Assembly (NCBI GenBank): GCA_028753945.1
Contig: JAPNXP010000007.1
Coordinates: 2,976,001-3,040,000 of the forward strand
DNA: 64,000 bases
From: Hexactinellida sp. DTS-2022
Lineage: Eukaryota > Porifera > Hexactinellida
Direction: 5' to 3'
Position numbers and translations under genes: made by a program. How positions within the stretch are numbered: the stretch's first letter is position 1; each line of letters opens with the position of its first letter. The notes beneath the pieces are model-generated. The model saw only the letters and a program-made list of their open reading frames with translations. It made no database searches and was not told the DNA's origin. Positions 45,595 to 58,706 of this stretch are shown here, piece after piece.

Positions 45595-46055
45595 ATAATC
45601 AAAGGACATAATAAATTCTTATCAATAGTATTACGCATTAGAGTTGACAACATATTCTACATTATGGATATTGGATAGGTATGCAAATCATAATTGTAAG
45701 CCGATTTTAGTGAAATTTATGTAAATAATATTTTTTCAAAATTGAATATTTTGTTTCGAAATTTACATGACAGTTTGCCATAGTTGAGATAGACATGTGA
45801 CTAAAAGGAAAATTTGATAGAATGAATAATCTTTGAGTTATTACGGAAAAACCGAGGTCTAAATATGAGCAAAAATTGCTAAGTCATCTTGAGGAATTTT
45901 GACATTTGGGATTATACATGGGTTGTCACAACTTTCATCTTTCCGCTGATGTGATAATTTTTCACGTACGCGTAAACTTTTTGAGTTATTAGCATAAACG
46001 TGAGGTCTGCGAATCCGCCGATGAATCCGCCGCTAAGATTACACTCGTTGCGGCG
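45595..46055. repeat. Outer inverted repeat, right arm
   Basis: Inverse of 37511-37960; see that entry. The outer edge reads GTTGCGGCGAG. Confidence 0.8.
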
Positions 46056-46201
46056 AGTAAAAAGTCAGTTAAATGGCAATACTATAGTATCTAGATTATA
46101 AAAATATATAGCAAATCTAGAATATTAAAGCATGCTAAAAATTCCTTAAAATGTACAAAAATTAAAAATTGGCCTCGTAGAACATTTTTAGGCATTGCTG
46201 C

Positions 46202-46483
46202 TACCGGCCGCACCATAGAAGCATTCCGTAACCACAATTAAATTAACGTGTACAGTTTACTAGCTAATTTTGTTCTACAAAAACTAGTTAACTAGTGTAT
46301 CTAAATAAGTTTGAAAATTTTCTGGGGGCTTGCCCCCATAACGCCTTATAAGTTGCTCGCTACGCTGGTTTTCTTTATTGGGCCCCCCTTTTGAACATTT
46401 CTGGGTACACTAGTAAACGTATAGTAAGTGTAGAAGTCAATTAATTGAATACGTAAAGCAATTATTTAAAGATGCGGCCGGTA
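46202..46483. mobile_element. Small TA-bounded inverted-repeat element
   Basis: The ends are TACCGGCCGCA and the inverse TGCGGCCGGTA. Inside is a GGGGGCTTGCCCCC hairpin and a run of CCCCCC. No coding. Confidence 0.5.
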
Positions 46484-46582
46484 ATGTTATGACTTACCTA
46501 AATGTGGCCGCAATATTATAATTTCTACAACATTTCGATCTTGATGAATGTCCAGACGGACCACATAGTTCATGGGTTAAAC

Positions 46583-49500
46583 CATAGCCTACTTCACTCA
46601 TGCCTGACAGTAAAATACCATGGATAAAAACGAAGGCGAAAATCATGAATTGAAAATAGAATCATATGTAGGCGCTAGTTGGGCTACAATAATTTTTACA
46701 TCAGATAATGGCCTAGCCAATGGTTTACAATAAAGAAATAGTATTCATTTTTTGTTAAAATGAGGTTTATTAGTGTTTTTCACTATACACTAACACTATT
46801 GTTAATTAATTATTCATATAACAATTAAAATGCTGCGAAGTACTTGATTACTGAACTCTTAGTTTGTTAAATTTACGATTATCATCTCCTCTTGAGGATA
46901 CATGTGAATTATAATTTTTAACAATGTTGGAGATAAGACAGTTTGAGGCTACAAAACACAATTTACGTATGATCTCCCAAACATCAATATCAGAAATTGA
47001 GCATCTGTTGCGCCAGGGTTCACTAGAGTCATTCTCAAGGATTCTAATAGACAGATCAATTAATATTTGCCGAGGTTTTTCAGTGACAAATCTTATCCAG
47101 ACATCAATATCTTGTCTTAAGAGTGATTAGAATTCTCCAAACAATAATGATCGATTCTAAGACAGAATCTGAAGGCCACTTCAATGATCCTCTGTCCAAG
47201 ATTTCAATGAGCTTATATATTTTAGCCTCTTCTGGATCAAACAATAAGTAATTATCAATAAGTAATAAATCTTGGCAGACACGACAATGCGTTAATTTCT
47301 TATTCTTCAAGTAATGATGCACGCAATAACCTGCAATAAATGTCAAAGATTGAAGAGTTTCGCAACCAATGATTACAGTAGAAATATCTTGTAGCTTTGA
47401 GAGAAATGGTGCTAAATCTATGATAGGAGAATCACAGACGTCTTCTTTCGGTGAGAAAGATTTGATAAACGAACCCAGATGATATTATTTTGAAGAGGGT
47501 TCCTGGGAAAACAGTTTCAATATACTAGATATCTTGAGCCGTCGTTCAGTTTCTAGTATTTGGTCTATACAACCCGCATCATTCTATACAACCCGAAGTG
47601 GTGTTCTAGTGGATCTGTCTGGAGGAAATAGGTGAGTACATATGAAAATCCGCATTGAGAAGTTAAGTGATTGACTAAAATAGGCAGCGCTTCACAAGTA
47701 TGTTTGAAGCTTGTAAAAGTCTGGGGTGTTAATTTATCTTGTTTTCCTGGTAAGGATCTCCAAGTATATAGCCAGTTAACAATGCGAGTAATCAACCCAA
47801 ATCTAGGATCATTTAGTACTAGTTGTTTAGAAAATTCGTCATTCAACGAATGCATTTATCGGCCTATTGACATTAAAAATATTCCACACCATAACAATTA
47901 TATCAATGAATTCTGCAGTCTGTTGTTTAAACCTTTCGAGTCGGGGTTCATTAGAAATCTTTAAAACTACACTAGTAGAGTCATCAAATATGCGGAGAGC
48001 CAATTTAACATTCTGCCGTTCTAGTTTGGAAGGCCAACATGCTTTTGCTGTAAGACGCGGTGCAAGTTTCGCGATACTGTTTTGTTCCAACTTATAAATC
48101 GTTCGAATATCATCAAAAGAAGCTGTTTGTAGGTTAAGAGGGAATCGAGTGCAGTTAGGTGAAAAATATTCAAACTTTGGATACACAAAAGTATGGTTTT
48201 CATTTTTTAGATTCAGCCAATTGTTACGAATCGTCTTAAGTATATGCACAAAATCAAACATTAGTACAAGTGATCTGTTTGCGAATAATGGATGAGGGAC
48301 TACAGGTTGTAAGGTTTTTTGATCAGAGGAAAATAACTTAAAAATACTTACATTTAGTGGATAGTTATCAGTGCACAACACCTGAACTGAAAGTCCACAC
48401 CGTTCTATATCAGCAATTACCGGTATAATTACAGGATAAATAACTTGTGCACTAGTTGTAGTACGAGGAATTAATCGAAGAACAGTAGACCACTCTTTGT
48501 GCAAACTTGAAACCATTATTGCGAAAACTGTCTTAATAGGGTCGTCAGAATCAACACAAGAACTAATTATTCGCCCACCCTTATAAGAAACATCGGATGT
48601 AACGTGAATTTCGTCCATTTGAACAATTACGTTTCTTTCTTGAGAAGAAAAATTTGTAGTTGCTTGATTAAGATAACTCATATAGTCACTTTCTAACCCA
48701 ATAGAGGAATAAAGTTTATCAAGTGTATGTACATGAGGGAGAGATAGGCACTCTAGAGATTGTAGATATTTGTAGCAGCTAGGAGAGATAAGATGGAATT
48801 TCAGTGCAAAAACTTGGCTAAGGACGTTGTATCTTCTGCGGTTCTTGGGAATGGTAGAGTTCTCGAGTTGACAAATGATAAACTGAAGCCGAGCTAGTCT
48901 AGAAGAATCGTCGAGAGTAGTTGAGTCTCCGTCTATAGATTTTGATAAACTGACTTCAAGTTTAACAATTGCTCTGTTAATATTTCTACAAGCATTCGTG
49001 ATGTGTAGCTGGATAGAATTAGAGGTAGAATTAATAATTGATTTGCTATCGATCTCAGCAATTAGAAGCTCAATTTGTCTAACATCATTTATCACAGGTA
49101 ATGATAGAGATATAGGCTCTTCTCCCCGGAATGCTGTTATAGTTAGACTAGAATAGATAGTGAGGGAGACTGAACTGAAATGTGATGGTTTATTTTACAA
49201 AGTGATATTAGATGAAATTCACCATCGTTGGGTTACCAAGACACCCAATTAGAAGGAATGTTTGGGACAATAACTTCTCTTTCAACTCTTCTAAAGTAGT
49301 AACACGATAAAACTCTTCTTCTTCTTTTTGTGAAATACAACTTAGCTGTATGGCTGGAGTGAAATGATCATACTCCTTTTGCTCAAAAGATAGCCGATGA
49401 ATAGGACCTGATGGTTTTGAATAATATGAAGAACAACAAGGTAAGATAGATGGAACTGCTCCTGTTTGTAACTTAGGTTGGGCACTTGGGATTTCAGAAA

Positions 49501-50072
49501 AGGACCCATCAGGATTTGGCACTTTAAAAACATGCTCGATGTCGTCTTCACGAAAATGTTTAGCACAAACAAAGATATATTTAAAATTTGTCAAATTAAC
49601 TCGGCGCAGAGCAGTCATCCATTCCTGGCGTAATTCAGGCGGCTTGTTAGGAAGTTTAAATACTGGAATATAAGGATCGTCAGGGTAATAGTTGCTGAAA
49701 CCATTAGGTGCTGAGCACTTGTTAGGCATTAATTATTTCAGCTAAATAAAGTGATGGAGATAATATAATTACCTAGTGAGAATTAGGAGTTAAAATAAAA
49801 TTACTATATAAAAATAGTGGGGTAAGTTTGGGAAAATGTAACAAAATTTAACGTTCATTCAATTAACTTTATAACTAAATAATAAAGAAAAATATTATGG
49901 TTGTACAAAAATTAAACACGGAAATTTATTCCTAAACCACAATTATCGAAAAAATATTTAACATATCTCCAAGTAACGAACGACACTTTCACCCCAGTAT
50001 ATAACCGCCTTCGTTTGTATCCGTGGTGCCAAATTTTGATTATATTGTCAGGCCTGAGTAAAGTAGGCTATG
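46583..50072 (-). mobile_element. P-like element, complete ends and target duplication
   Basis: The ends are CATAGCCTACTTCACTCATG and, inverted, CATAGCCTACTTTACTCAGG; 27 of the first 30 bases match. GTTAAAC flanks both sides (46576-46582 and 50073-50079); with the shared G this can be read as an 8-bp duplication, as in P elements. An inner block AAACGAAGGCG is also inverted on both sides (about 46627 and 50005). A THAP transposase gene fills the interior. Confidence 0.85.
47104..49729 (-). pseudogene. P-like THAP transposase, nearly complete
   Basis: Segment 1 (49729-49208) is the THAP DNA-binding domain: MPNKCSAPNG, PELRQEWMTAL, YIFVCAKHF. Its second zinc Cys is Gly (NG instead of NC). Segment 2 (49095-47839) is the RNase H-like core: VIVQMDEIHVTSDV (Asp), VLCTDNYPLN (Asp), FDFVHILKTIRNNW (P-element D-x-x-H-x-x-K motif). 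Segment 3 (47855-47565) holds LTYFLQTDPLEHHFGLY (Glu). Segment 4 (47346-47104) is the C-terminal FIAGYCVHHYL with CRVC. Gaps between segments carry stops, at 47565, near 47480 and at the edge of segment 1, and a small duplication of TATACAACCCG near 47570. Some gaps may be introns. It is the best-kept of three copies. Confidence 0.8.
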
Positions 50073-53000
50073 GTTAAACATATTCGATACCTCACTTACA
50101 CGGATCACTTTTCCCTATTAATAGTTTGAAGATATCTTTAGGAGCGAAAGTTACTCTATATCTTCTCACCAATTTGTTTCATGGCTCTTCCCTTCTTAAG
50201 AGAATTCCTTTAAGCCAATTTCAGATTAGCCTCTCGATTCAATTCCTCAGAGTGGGCTAATTTTGTGTAGAGTTGGTGTGATACTCACCCAGGGAAATTT
50301 ATCTAAAATCACCATATAGCTGTATTTGCACAATTTCTCTACTCCACTGTTTTCACTTTTCTAATGGAATTATACCACAGTGGCACACCACCTCGAAGTG
50401 TACATTTCTTATATTTAAATTATCGTTTAATGCTAAACTGAATTTAATGCTAAACTGAATGTTCAATATCCTAGGACTGCAAAAATATATAAACAGCCAC
50501 ACTTTATATACTAGCTACAATTAGAATTCGCTTAGTGTTCAGAAATATTTATTCAAAACAACAAAAGAACAGTATGTCAACACGCTTAAAACTTATAAAT
50601 ACAACTTGCTCATTCTAACGACTTCTTTATGTTGCTATTATAGATGAGTTTAATATTATAGTGAGTATTTATTCCTAGTTCTAATAACACATAAAATAAT
50701 CACTTTCAATAATTGGCTAATTTAAGTTTTAGATATTTCATCCGTTAATTGACTTCCAAGCCTCAAAACTTTATCTGTCGAGTTCAAAGACTTAATCTAA
50801 AAAAACAAAAGGATACTTGTTTTAATTTCTATGCGAACAAACATTTATTCATCATATTAACTCACCCTTTGATTATGGATCTTACTAGCTTATGTACAGT
50901 GTTGGTCTTGCTGCTCTAATACTCGGAAATCTTTGATTCTTACACCCATCAACAGTTTATTAAAATGACTATCAAAAAGGATCAAATACCCATAAATGTC
51001 GAATATGTCGAGAAGAATCAGTAATGAAAATTATTGCCCAGAACTTCAGCGATGTTCCAAAATTGTCTACGTATGCTGTTTATAAACAATATTGTTTACT
51101 TCAAAATTGAGTAATATCGAATTCTATATATGACTGAAAATATGTGCTCCCTAGAATCAAACATACCACAGATACATTTACTAGTGTGAAACCGACGCAC
51201 ATTTTAGGTCAATTTGAATGCATACTATCTAATTATTAGTAATGAAAGTGAAATACAGACATTCATTCATTACTATTTACATTTTTCGATTCAAAATCTT
51301 ACAACAAGTATACTTTGAGAAGCTAAAATGATGCGTCGGTTATGCAGTAATAGGGCCTTGATAGTGATAAACACTTAAATCATTAAATACATTATACATT
51401 ATTTTGATTTGCGAGCGGAAGTTGGTACGTCTTGGGGAACCAAAATATGAGTTCTAAAATTAAACATATGAAATGGAGATAATCTAGTTCCGTTTAAATA
51501 TTTCCTAATATTTAATATTTCTGGATGAGATATGCAGGGAATATTAGCAATATATAGAGTATCCGAAATAAGCAATAAAACCTAATTAATGAAAAGTAGC
51601 TTCTCTGATGCGCGCACAGTGGTTCAACCTAAGGAAAATGGAAAATTTTATCATGTTTAATTTTGACCTCAATTGGAATTAAATATAATGTAGATATCCT
51701 AATAAGGTTGTTCTAATTAACTAATATCCTGTGATGTTTTAAAAAAATTAGATTATGATTATTTGAATTTTAGCATAATAGTGTTTTTCCATAAGCCTAT
51801 AAATGTTTCAGAGTATAGTCCAGTTTGTTCTCATTAAAGTTTTAAAAGGCAATACAATGTGCGTTATTTGATATTTTCTTAGACCAATTTTTCCCCTTCA
51901 ATTTAATGGAAGAAACAATAAGTAGATAATTGTAGTTGTTTTTTCTGTTAAACCCATTTTCTGAACTTGTCCTCTTCCAATTTTTCCCTGTCCGATTTCT
52001 TATTCTCTGTTACTACAATTTCGATGAGTTAGGTTGTATGTAATACCACCGGTTACATTTGAATGCTTATTCAATATAGAATCGAGTAGTGTTAATTCCA
52101 GATTGCCACAGGTTGACCCAAGTGCAAATTTTAACTCCTTTAATCGGCAGGTTTCGATAGTGAATTTCCACAAATATGAACGTAATTTATGTTTCTATGT
52201 CCAGGATTTATTCAATAGCCTAGAAAACTCACAGAGAATAATTATTGTATATAGGGAAATTTTACATGCCTCGGGCAAAAATTATAGTTTTTGGAAAAGA
52301 TTCACGCCAATTACACTATGTAACAACATTTTTGTTTATCTTGCTTACTCAACTAATCTTTGATAATTTGGACCTGGGGATTCAGAATATTACATTTGTT
52401 TTACCAATCGTCAATATTTTTCTAAAAAAATCAGAACTGTGTACTGAAATTTCTAAGTTGTGGCAACAAAATTAGAAATGTTCAATAAATTTAGGTCGAC
52501 GGAATACACTGAATGAAGTATTATTTAAAATCAGAAGGCAATAAAGTCGCTAAAATAAGGCAATTTTATAGATAAACAAAAAAAATTTTATAAATTGTTG
52601 CACAGTGTTATGAGGCTAGGAGGCAATTTCACTTTATAAATTCCGAAAATCGACTTATTGACCATTACTCACCCAATATTTTTGATAATTAGTGAAATTC
52701 AGACTGATGGGAGAGAAATAATATCTACCTGTCGGTCAAAACATTCACCAAATGGTAACTCATAGTGTGAATCATGTGTCATCGTGATTTAAATTTTGAA
52801 AATTCGCATAATTGAAAAAATTCATACTAAACATTATCTTACCGTGAACATTTTAATTAATTAGCCGTGAATGATTGACAAGCTTTGTTGAAATCAAGTA
52901 AATGTCTCTGATTTCACTCCAGAGTTTTCATAGGAATATAATTTTTCAGAAACCGACTTTAATACTTAATACAAGATATAATTTTAATAGCTTATTGGAT

Positions 53001-53231
53001 AGTGACTCACTACTCTAACTTACTTAATATTCATAGTTTCTATATACTATCTAGTATTTACTACATTCAACGGATCTTTCTGGAAAGGAAATAACTATTT
53101 CCCCTGATAATAACATTTATAAAAAATCATGATGACGTCATAGTTAATGAACCTGAATCCATACAAATTATCTGACTTGATCAATCGGTGTTTTAGGGGT
53201 CATATACTATACACCGATAATACAATCAATG
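50073..53231. other. Long gene-free stretch with repeat copies
   Basis: No gene that I trust. 51120-51640 is a third, direct copy of R1 (matches 1960-2400, for example GCAATAAAACC). The ORFs at 52034-52475 overlap and have no motif. From about 53075 to 53231 a unit of a tandem array precedes the Ginger element. Confidence 0.5.
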
Positions 53232-53662
53232 GGTCTGTTGCATGATATTTTGAGACGCGTGAGATTCTGAGACATTGTATTAGCAAACCATGGAGTGCTA
53301 TGAGAAATTATACAGTGATATTTTGAGAAACTAAAAAAGGAATTTTTGGCTTATTTTTACTTTTTATTATGAATTTAATTCAAGAATGAGACGCGTGAGA
53401 TTTTGAGACATTGTATTAGCAAACCATGGATGTGCTATTAGAATTTATACAGTGATATTTTGAGACACTACTATAAAAGTAATTTTTGGCATATTTTACT
53501 TTTTATTATGAATTTAAGAATATAACTATGATTTTGACATCATAATATACATAAACCCAATACTATTATCAAATTAGTTAACTATATAAGAAACTTAATA
53601 TATACATTAATTGTCTTATTCATTTACAACAAACAAACAATCAAATCGTTTCTTATTTTGAA

Positions 53663-56113
53663 ATGAATCCAAATGAATATGACGGAATCATTCACTTTAT
53701 TCGCGAAGAAAAATATCCTGAAGCATCTCAAGCTTCACGTCAGACAAAGGGAACTACAAAAGAATATTGTCTTCCTATTTTATTGGAGATACCAACAGGC
53801 TTTTCAAGGTAGTATTGACTTCCCTATTCCCCTAGACCATTTTTAAATATCCCATGGTTTAATTGAATTCTCCCTTTAGAGAGTAAAACTGCAAGGCACA
53901 GAGACAGATTTGGCAGTTCCAGTTCAGTCTGAGTTGGACAGCATCTATGAGAAGTTCCATTACGAAGTCGGTCATCCCGGAATAAACACGACCCTACATT
54001 CAGTTCAGCAAAGATACACATGGGCAGGCGTTTCCCAAGACGTTAAAGAATGTGAGTTTAATTATTCGGCATACTTTCCTAGGTAGCACGTGGGTTCGGT
54101 AATGGCCGGACCACTTGCCATTTACATTGACATTATTATAAAAGAAAGTACATCTTTGGCCGGACTACTTCTGTATTTGTTCATACTTTATAAAAAATTC
54201 CTACCTATCTCGTTTCATTTGAACATTATTATTTTTATTATTCAAATGGGCTATTTAATTTTGAATCATTTTAAATGTTATGATGCATTCTAACTAAATG
54301 TATACTAATCCACCAAAACCATTTGAAGAACTGAATTTTTATTTCTGAATTACAATATACTTCTCGTTTGCGTAATAAATTCTGCTGGATTAAACTACTC
54401 TCAAATGACTTAATCTTGCAATATAATTATAAATATCATAATATTATGATTTTAAGTAGCAAATTAACAAATTAACTCGTGTTTATCCAATAATTATCCA
54501 TGAAGTGGCATCTGTGTCTATGTCACGTGCTACTTGTGGGACAAGTGGCACATAAGGATATGTGGCTGTATATCATTGGAAAATAATCCCAAATTCATAA
54601 TCATTAGAAACTATTCACTTTGCTTTGTAACATAGTAATACTGTGCATGATATTTTGAGATACAATAGTAATGGTTTTCTTATATTATCAAGGTAAAGAC
54701 GAGCCATATACGTCAGATGACAGCGGCCTTGCCACCTCAACCGCAAAAGAAACTCCAACCAATACCACCTCCTTCTAAAACGTGGAGACATATAGGAATG
54801 GACCTTATATGCGACCTCCCTGAGAGTAAAGACGGCTATAAACACATTCAAGTCACTGTATGCTACCTGAGCAAATATGTTGCAGTACGCCCTCTCAAGA
54901 CCAAGTTTCACAAGAAGTTATTCAGAATCTGAAGGACACCTATCTCGATATGGGATTACCTGATATTATCCAGCACGACCAGGGCAAAGAGTTCACAAGC
55001 AATGTGAGTAGTATAATGTAATACTGTTTGTTAGATTAGTGTTAATTAATTAATTAATTAAAATTAAATAAGTTATATAATTATCATAATTATCCAATTT
55101 TACACACTAACATTATAGTATGTATTGTTATTTGTATTTATTTATTGTATTTTTATTTATTGTATTTAACAGAAATTTAAGGAATTCTACCAGAAATTGG
55201 GTATAGACAATCGTAGCACTCGTGCTTACCACCCGATGGCTAACGGCTTAGTCGAAGCGCACAAAAAGATTCTGAAACAGTTAGTAATGTAATATAATTT
55301 TAAGACCCATTTACGAATTATCTATATAGAAAACTGATTAAAATGGAGCCAGGTAGGGGATCATTGGTCCAAACTGCTGAAACAGGCTGTGCTTGCAATG
55401 AACTCCTGCAAGAAAAGATCACTCGGACAAACTCCATTCAAGGTTATGTGGGGAAGAGAGTCCCAGCATCAAGATCTCTTGTCCACCATTAACGACCTGC
55501 ATACCAACGATGAGGAAGACTTTGATTTGGAAGAATCGATTTTCTCTGAACTCACAGATCCACTAGATGATATCGAAGGTATAAACGACATTTTGCCCAC
55601 TTCCTGATAATCCCCTCGAAGCAGTTAGCAACATCGATGAATCTCGAACTTCTACACAGCAATCAGCTATGGACTGCATCAGTTTTGAATAACTCAAGCA
55701 GAAGATACAATATGATAAGAAAGTTAACACTAATCGGTTAGTTGAACTGATGAAGATATTTAATTCATACATAACACACAGTATATCTTGTTACTAAAGT
55801 TCGATTCATTCTTTCGATTATAATTATTTTCATAATTATCCTCTCTGTAATTAGTACACCTCTAAAGAAGGATGATAAGATCATCTATACCAACATGCCC
55901 AAAACAATGAAGCAAACGAAACATCTCGGGCCTTACACGATGTCGAAAGCAACAGAAAGCCATGTTATAATTTCTCAAACAGAATTAGGAACAAAGAAGG
56001 ACAAAAGATTCCAATCCATATCACAAGACCTTACTTCGAAAGATCATCAAGTCCCAAGAATACTAAGAAGAAAGTAAGCCTCGATACTAGCATCGGAATC
56101 AACACCTCACAGG
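53663..56113 (+). pseudogene. Ginger-type integrase, multi-exon, frameshifted
   Basis: Putative exons 53663-53808, 53882-54051, 54693-55003, 55173-55305 and 55350-55610 are bounded by GT/AG. Exon 1 starts MNPNEYDGIIHFIREEKYPE. Exon 2 holds the zinc His pair (FHYEVGHPGINTTLHS). Exon 3 holds the first Asp (HIGMDLICDLP) and second Asp (IIQHDQGKEFT); exon 4 holds NGLVEAHKK with Glu, giving DD35E spacing. A later part (to 56113) reads LGPYTM and ITRPYFERS, a chromatin/SH3-like C terminus. One zinc Cys is Ser. Single-base shifts near 54697, 54910 and 56000 break the frame. Confidence 0.8.
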
Positions 56114-56383
56114 TAAATTCATTGTGATTGAGTTGTTATTTGAAAGATAAAATAGTGTTAATACTAAAATATTCCTTTTTTAGATGTACCAGAATCTCTT
56201 CGGATTTTCTATGGAATCTATATTTCAACACCTTAATAACTTAAAAGTAAGCTTCCCGTTTCCACATCTATAGTCTAATTCATTGAGTGTAATCTATATT
56301 GACACTCATTGTTATTTTCGCTTTACACCTTCACTTGACGTCAATCCAGAATATTTGTAACATTCCGTAATATTTTTCTTACA

Positions 56384-57540
56384 ATGTTGTCATTTGAGGA
56401 AATCCTAAAGCTGAATAGATGTGGGCAGACCTTCATGACTCCTCTACATGAAGAGCTGGACCACTTGTTATACAAAGCGAACAGCTACACTCCCAACACG
56501 ATGTTATTCGAGTATTTGGATGGTGGAAAAGAAGAGGAAGTTGTAAGTTAATTAACAATGATTCATACGAAAACTACAAATTATCATTTTACCCATTTAT
56601 TGTAGAAGAGAGATATTATGGAGATTATACTCGGATGGACAACAGATCTCTACCCCAGGTCCCCAGCTATACAGATACCCAACGTGCTAGATACACACAC
56701 AAAGTACTGAATTTCTTGGTAAGTTAATTTAATCTAACAATATACTCATACAACTCATTTAAATTTAAATTAGTATGTTTGTTTAGTATATCAAAGCAAG
56801 TTGTGACATTAAAATCATTCATATATTTATTAAATTGTAAACAAATTAATATTTTAGGGAAGCAGTATCCAAACACAATGCTATGGGAATCATTTCACGA
56901 CGCAGTTCCGCTTCGTAATCCCTACGACACACCGATGGACCCAAGGATTACAGTGATAGATGAAAATTTGCAGCGAAGTAAATGTGATATGTTGGGGATA
57001 TCATTTGAATCCGTTTGCAGACAACCATTTAATAGCGTTGGGAAGTTACTTAGCGATTTTGAACCTTGCGAAGCGGAACATATCGAAGGAGATGGTAATT
57101 GTCTATTTCGATGCATATCCAAATTAATTACTGGGAGTGAAAACAGCCACCAACATCTTCGTTCCATCATCTCACGCTTTATCGTCAGTGAAGGCACAAG
57201 GAAACTAGGATGGTATTTTAAAACCAAACGAACGACACCGTGTGAATACCTTAGCACACAAAGACTTATGAATCGTGAATCCATTTGGGGAACAGATGTG
57301 GAAATTTATGCAGCTTCTGCTATTCTTGATGCCGATGTCTACATTGCCAATAACTTCTGAACAAAGAAAGACTCAGTAATTCGCGAGGTGCGGTGAAGTT
57401 TACACAGAGCCACAGATAACCCTACAGCCATCCTTTCTATCCAAAACTACTTCGACCACTATCAACCTGTCGTATTAATGCTGATCACGAATTACAAGAC
57501 TTATGGAACTATTTATGGTGATGTCCAAACGATTGAATAA
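56384..57540 (+). pseudogene. OTU-domain cysteine protease with two in-frame UGA
   Basis: Exons 56384-56542, 56606-56718 and 56858-57540 carry GT/AG borders. The OTU core reads HIEGDGNCLFRCISKLI (catalytic Asp and Cys) and, 120 residues on, YFDHYQPVV with the catalytic His. Between them the frame is open except for TGA at 57358 and TGA at 57394; both sit where Trp is plausible (NNF-stop-TKKD and EVR-stop-SLHR). OTU proteases remove ubiquitin and are known from Ginger-type and other large transposons. No other break was seen in the last exon, so decay is recent or the stops are bypassed. Confidence 0.8.
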
Positions 57541-57895
57541 CAGCTCACAACACTCAATCGAAAGCGTTCAAAGGCAAGGTACATCGAACTTTGTGGGATC
57601 TCTGCTAGAGGTTATACATACAACGCAAACCAATCATGGTGAGCCCAGATAATTGAAACGTGACGTGCAACGGCATATCCCCAGTAGCGAAAGACGAGCT
57701 GTTATCTACGATCTACGATGCAAAAGACTGACGAATAGTATGTAGGTAAATTATCTGTGGAATCAAGTGAGTTAACATTTTTAATTATCCACTAATATAC
57801 TTTATACTAAGTAATTAATTAGCTTCTATTTAGTAAGTCCACCATACATGATATAACTTTGTTACATCGTGTGATAATTATTAAGTACAGTGAAC

Positions 57896-57987
57896 TTCCG
57901 TTATAACGAAGTGCGGACATCGATTTCATATTTGTATAAATCAAATTTGTTATAAGCCGATTTATAGCCGACTTGGAGTTCACTGTA
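57896..57987. mobile_element. TA-flanked MITE (CAGTGAACT family), copy 2
   Basis: The ends are TACAGTGAACTTCCGTTATA and the inverse GGAGTTCACTGTA. Same family as 31053-31211 but shorter. Nested in Ginger element 2. Confidence 0.85.
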
Positions 57988-58706
57988 ATAGTGTTTATTT
58001 TCATAGTTTGAGTAATTCACTGTAACTTAACCTATTTTCCTTTGAGTGTCTTTTTGTACACTGGGAACCGCATTATCAGGGCCCATCAATGCGATGCTCA
58101 TTCTGTTATGTCGTTACAACATACGAACGAAGGCTAATTTAATTAAAAAATGGGGCCGTAGAATGGATAAAGATATGCGGTTTCCACTGTATGAATTGAG
58201 AGCATAGGGCGGCTGTGTGGGGAAAAGGAGGAGGCCCCTAAAAAGTAATTGCCTAATGCAATCAAAACTGATTAAAAACTAGTTTACCTTTTATTTATCT
58301 TGTAAATATATGCACGTATATCTCTTTCTAGACATTCTCCAAGTTTAAGTATGATACATTAAGAAATAAGTTAATCGTTGTGATAATTTCTTTTAGCTAG
58401 GATATTGGTAGGCTAGTAACCATAAGTCGTCAGAAATCTAGGAATATATTATAGAAATTCAGGAGAAATAAAAAGGTTAAACATTAAAAAAAATCGTTTA
58501 TTTCGTAACAACAAAGTTTGTTAGAAATATTTTGTTTGTATTATTTTGTTAATCGTAATATGATAAGGTAAGTGCTGGCAATTGAAGTAATTGACACTGT
58601 GTATTAGAATTTCGTAGGTTGGCTATGAAAATTTAATAACTATAAGTAATAGCTAACAAAGCTACATAATTTAAATGTTACTATTATATTTATTATTGTT
58701 TTAGTT

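Noticed and set aside
52034..52475. Two overlapping plus-strand ORFs (109 and 76 codons)
   Set aside because: Different frames over the same bases, low-complexity composition, no motif or splice context.
57358..57396. An alternative genetic code with UGA as Trp
   Set aside because: Other frames in the window, for example the nuclease gene, use UGG normally, and many pseudogenes show UGA, UAA and UAG alike. Mutation is simpler.
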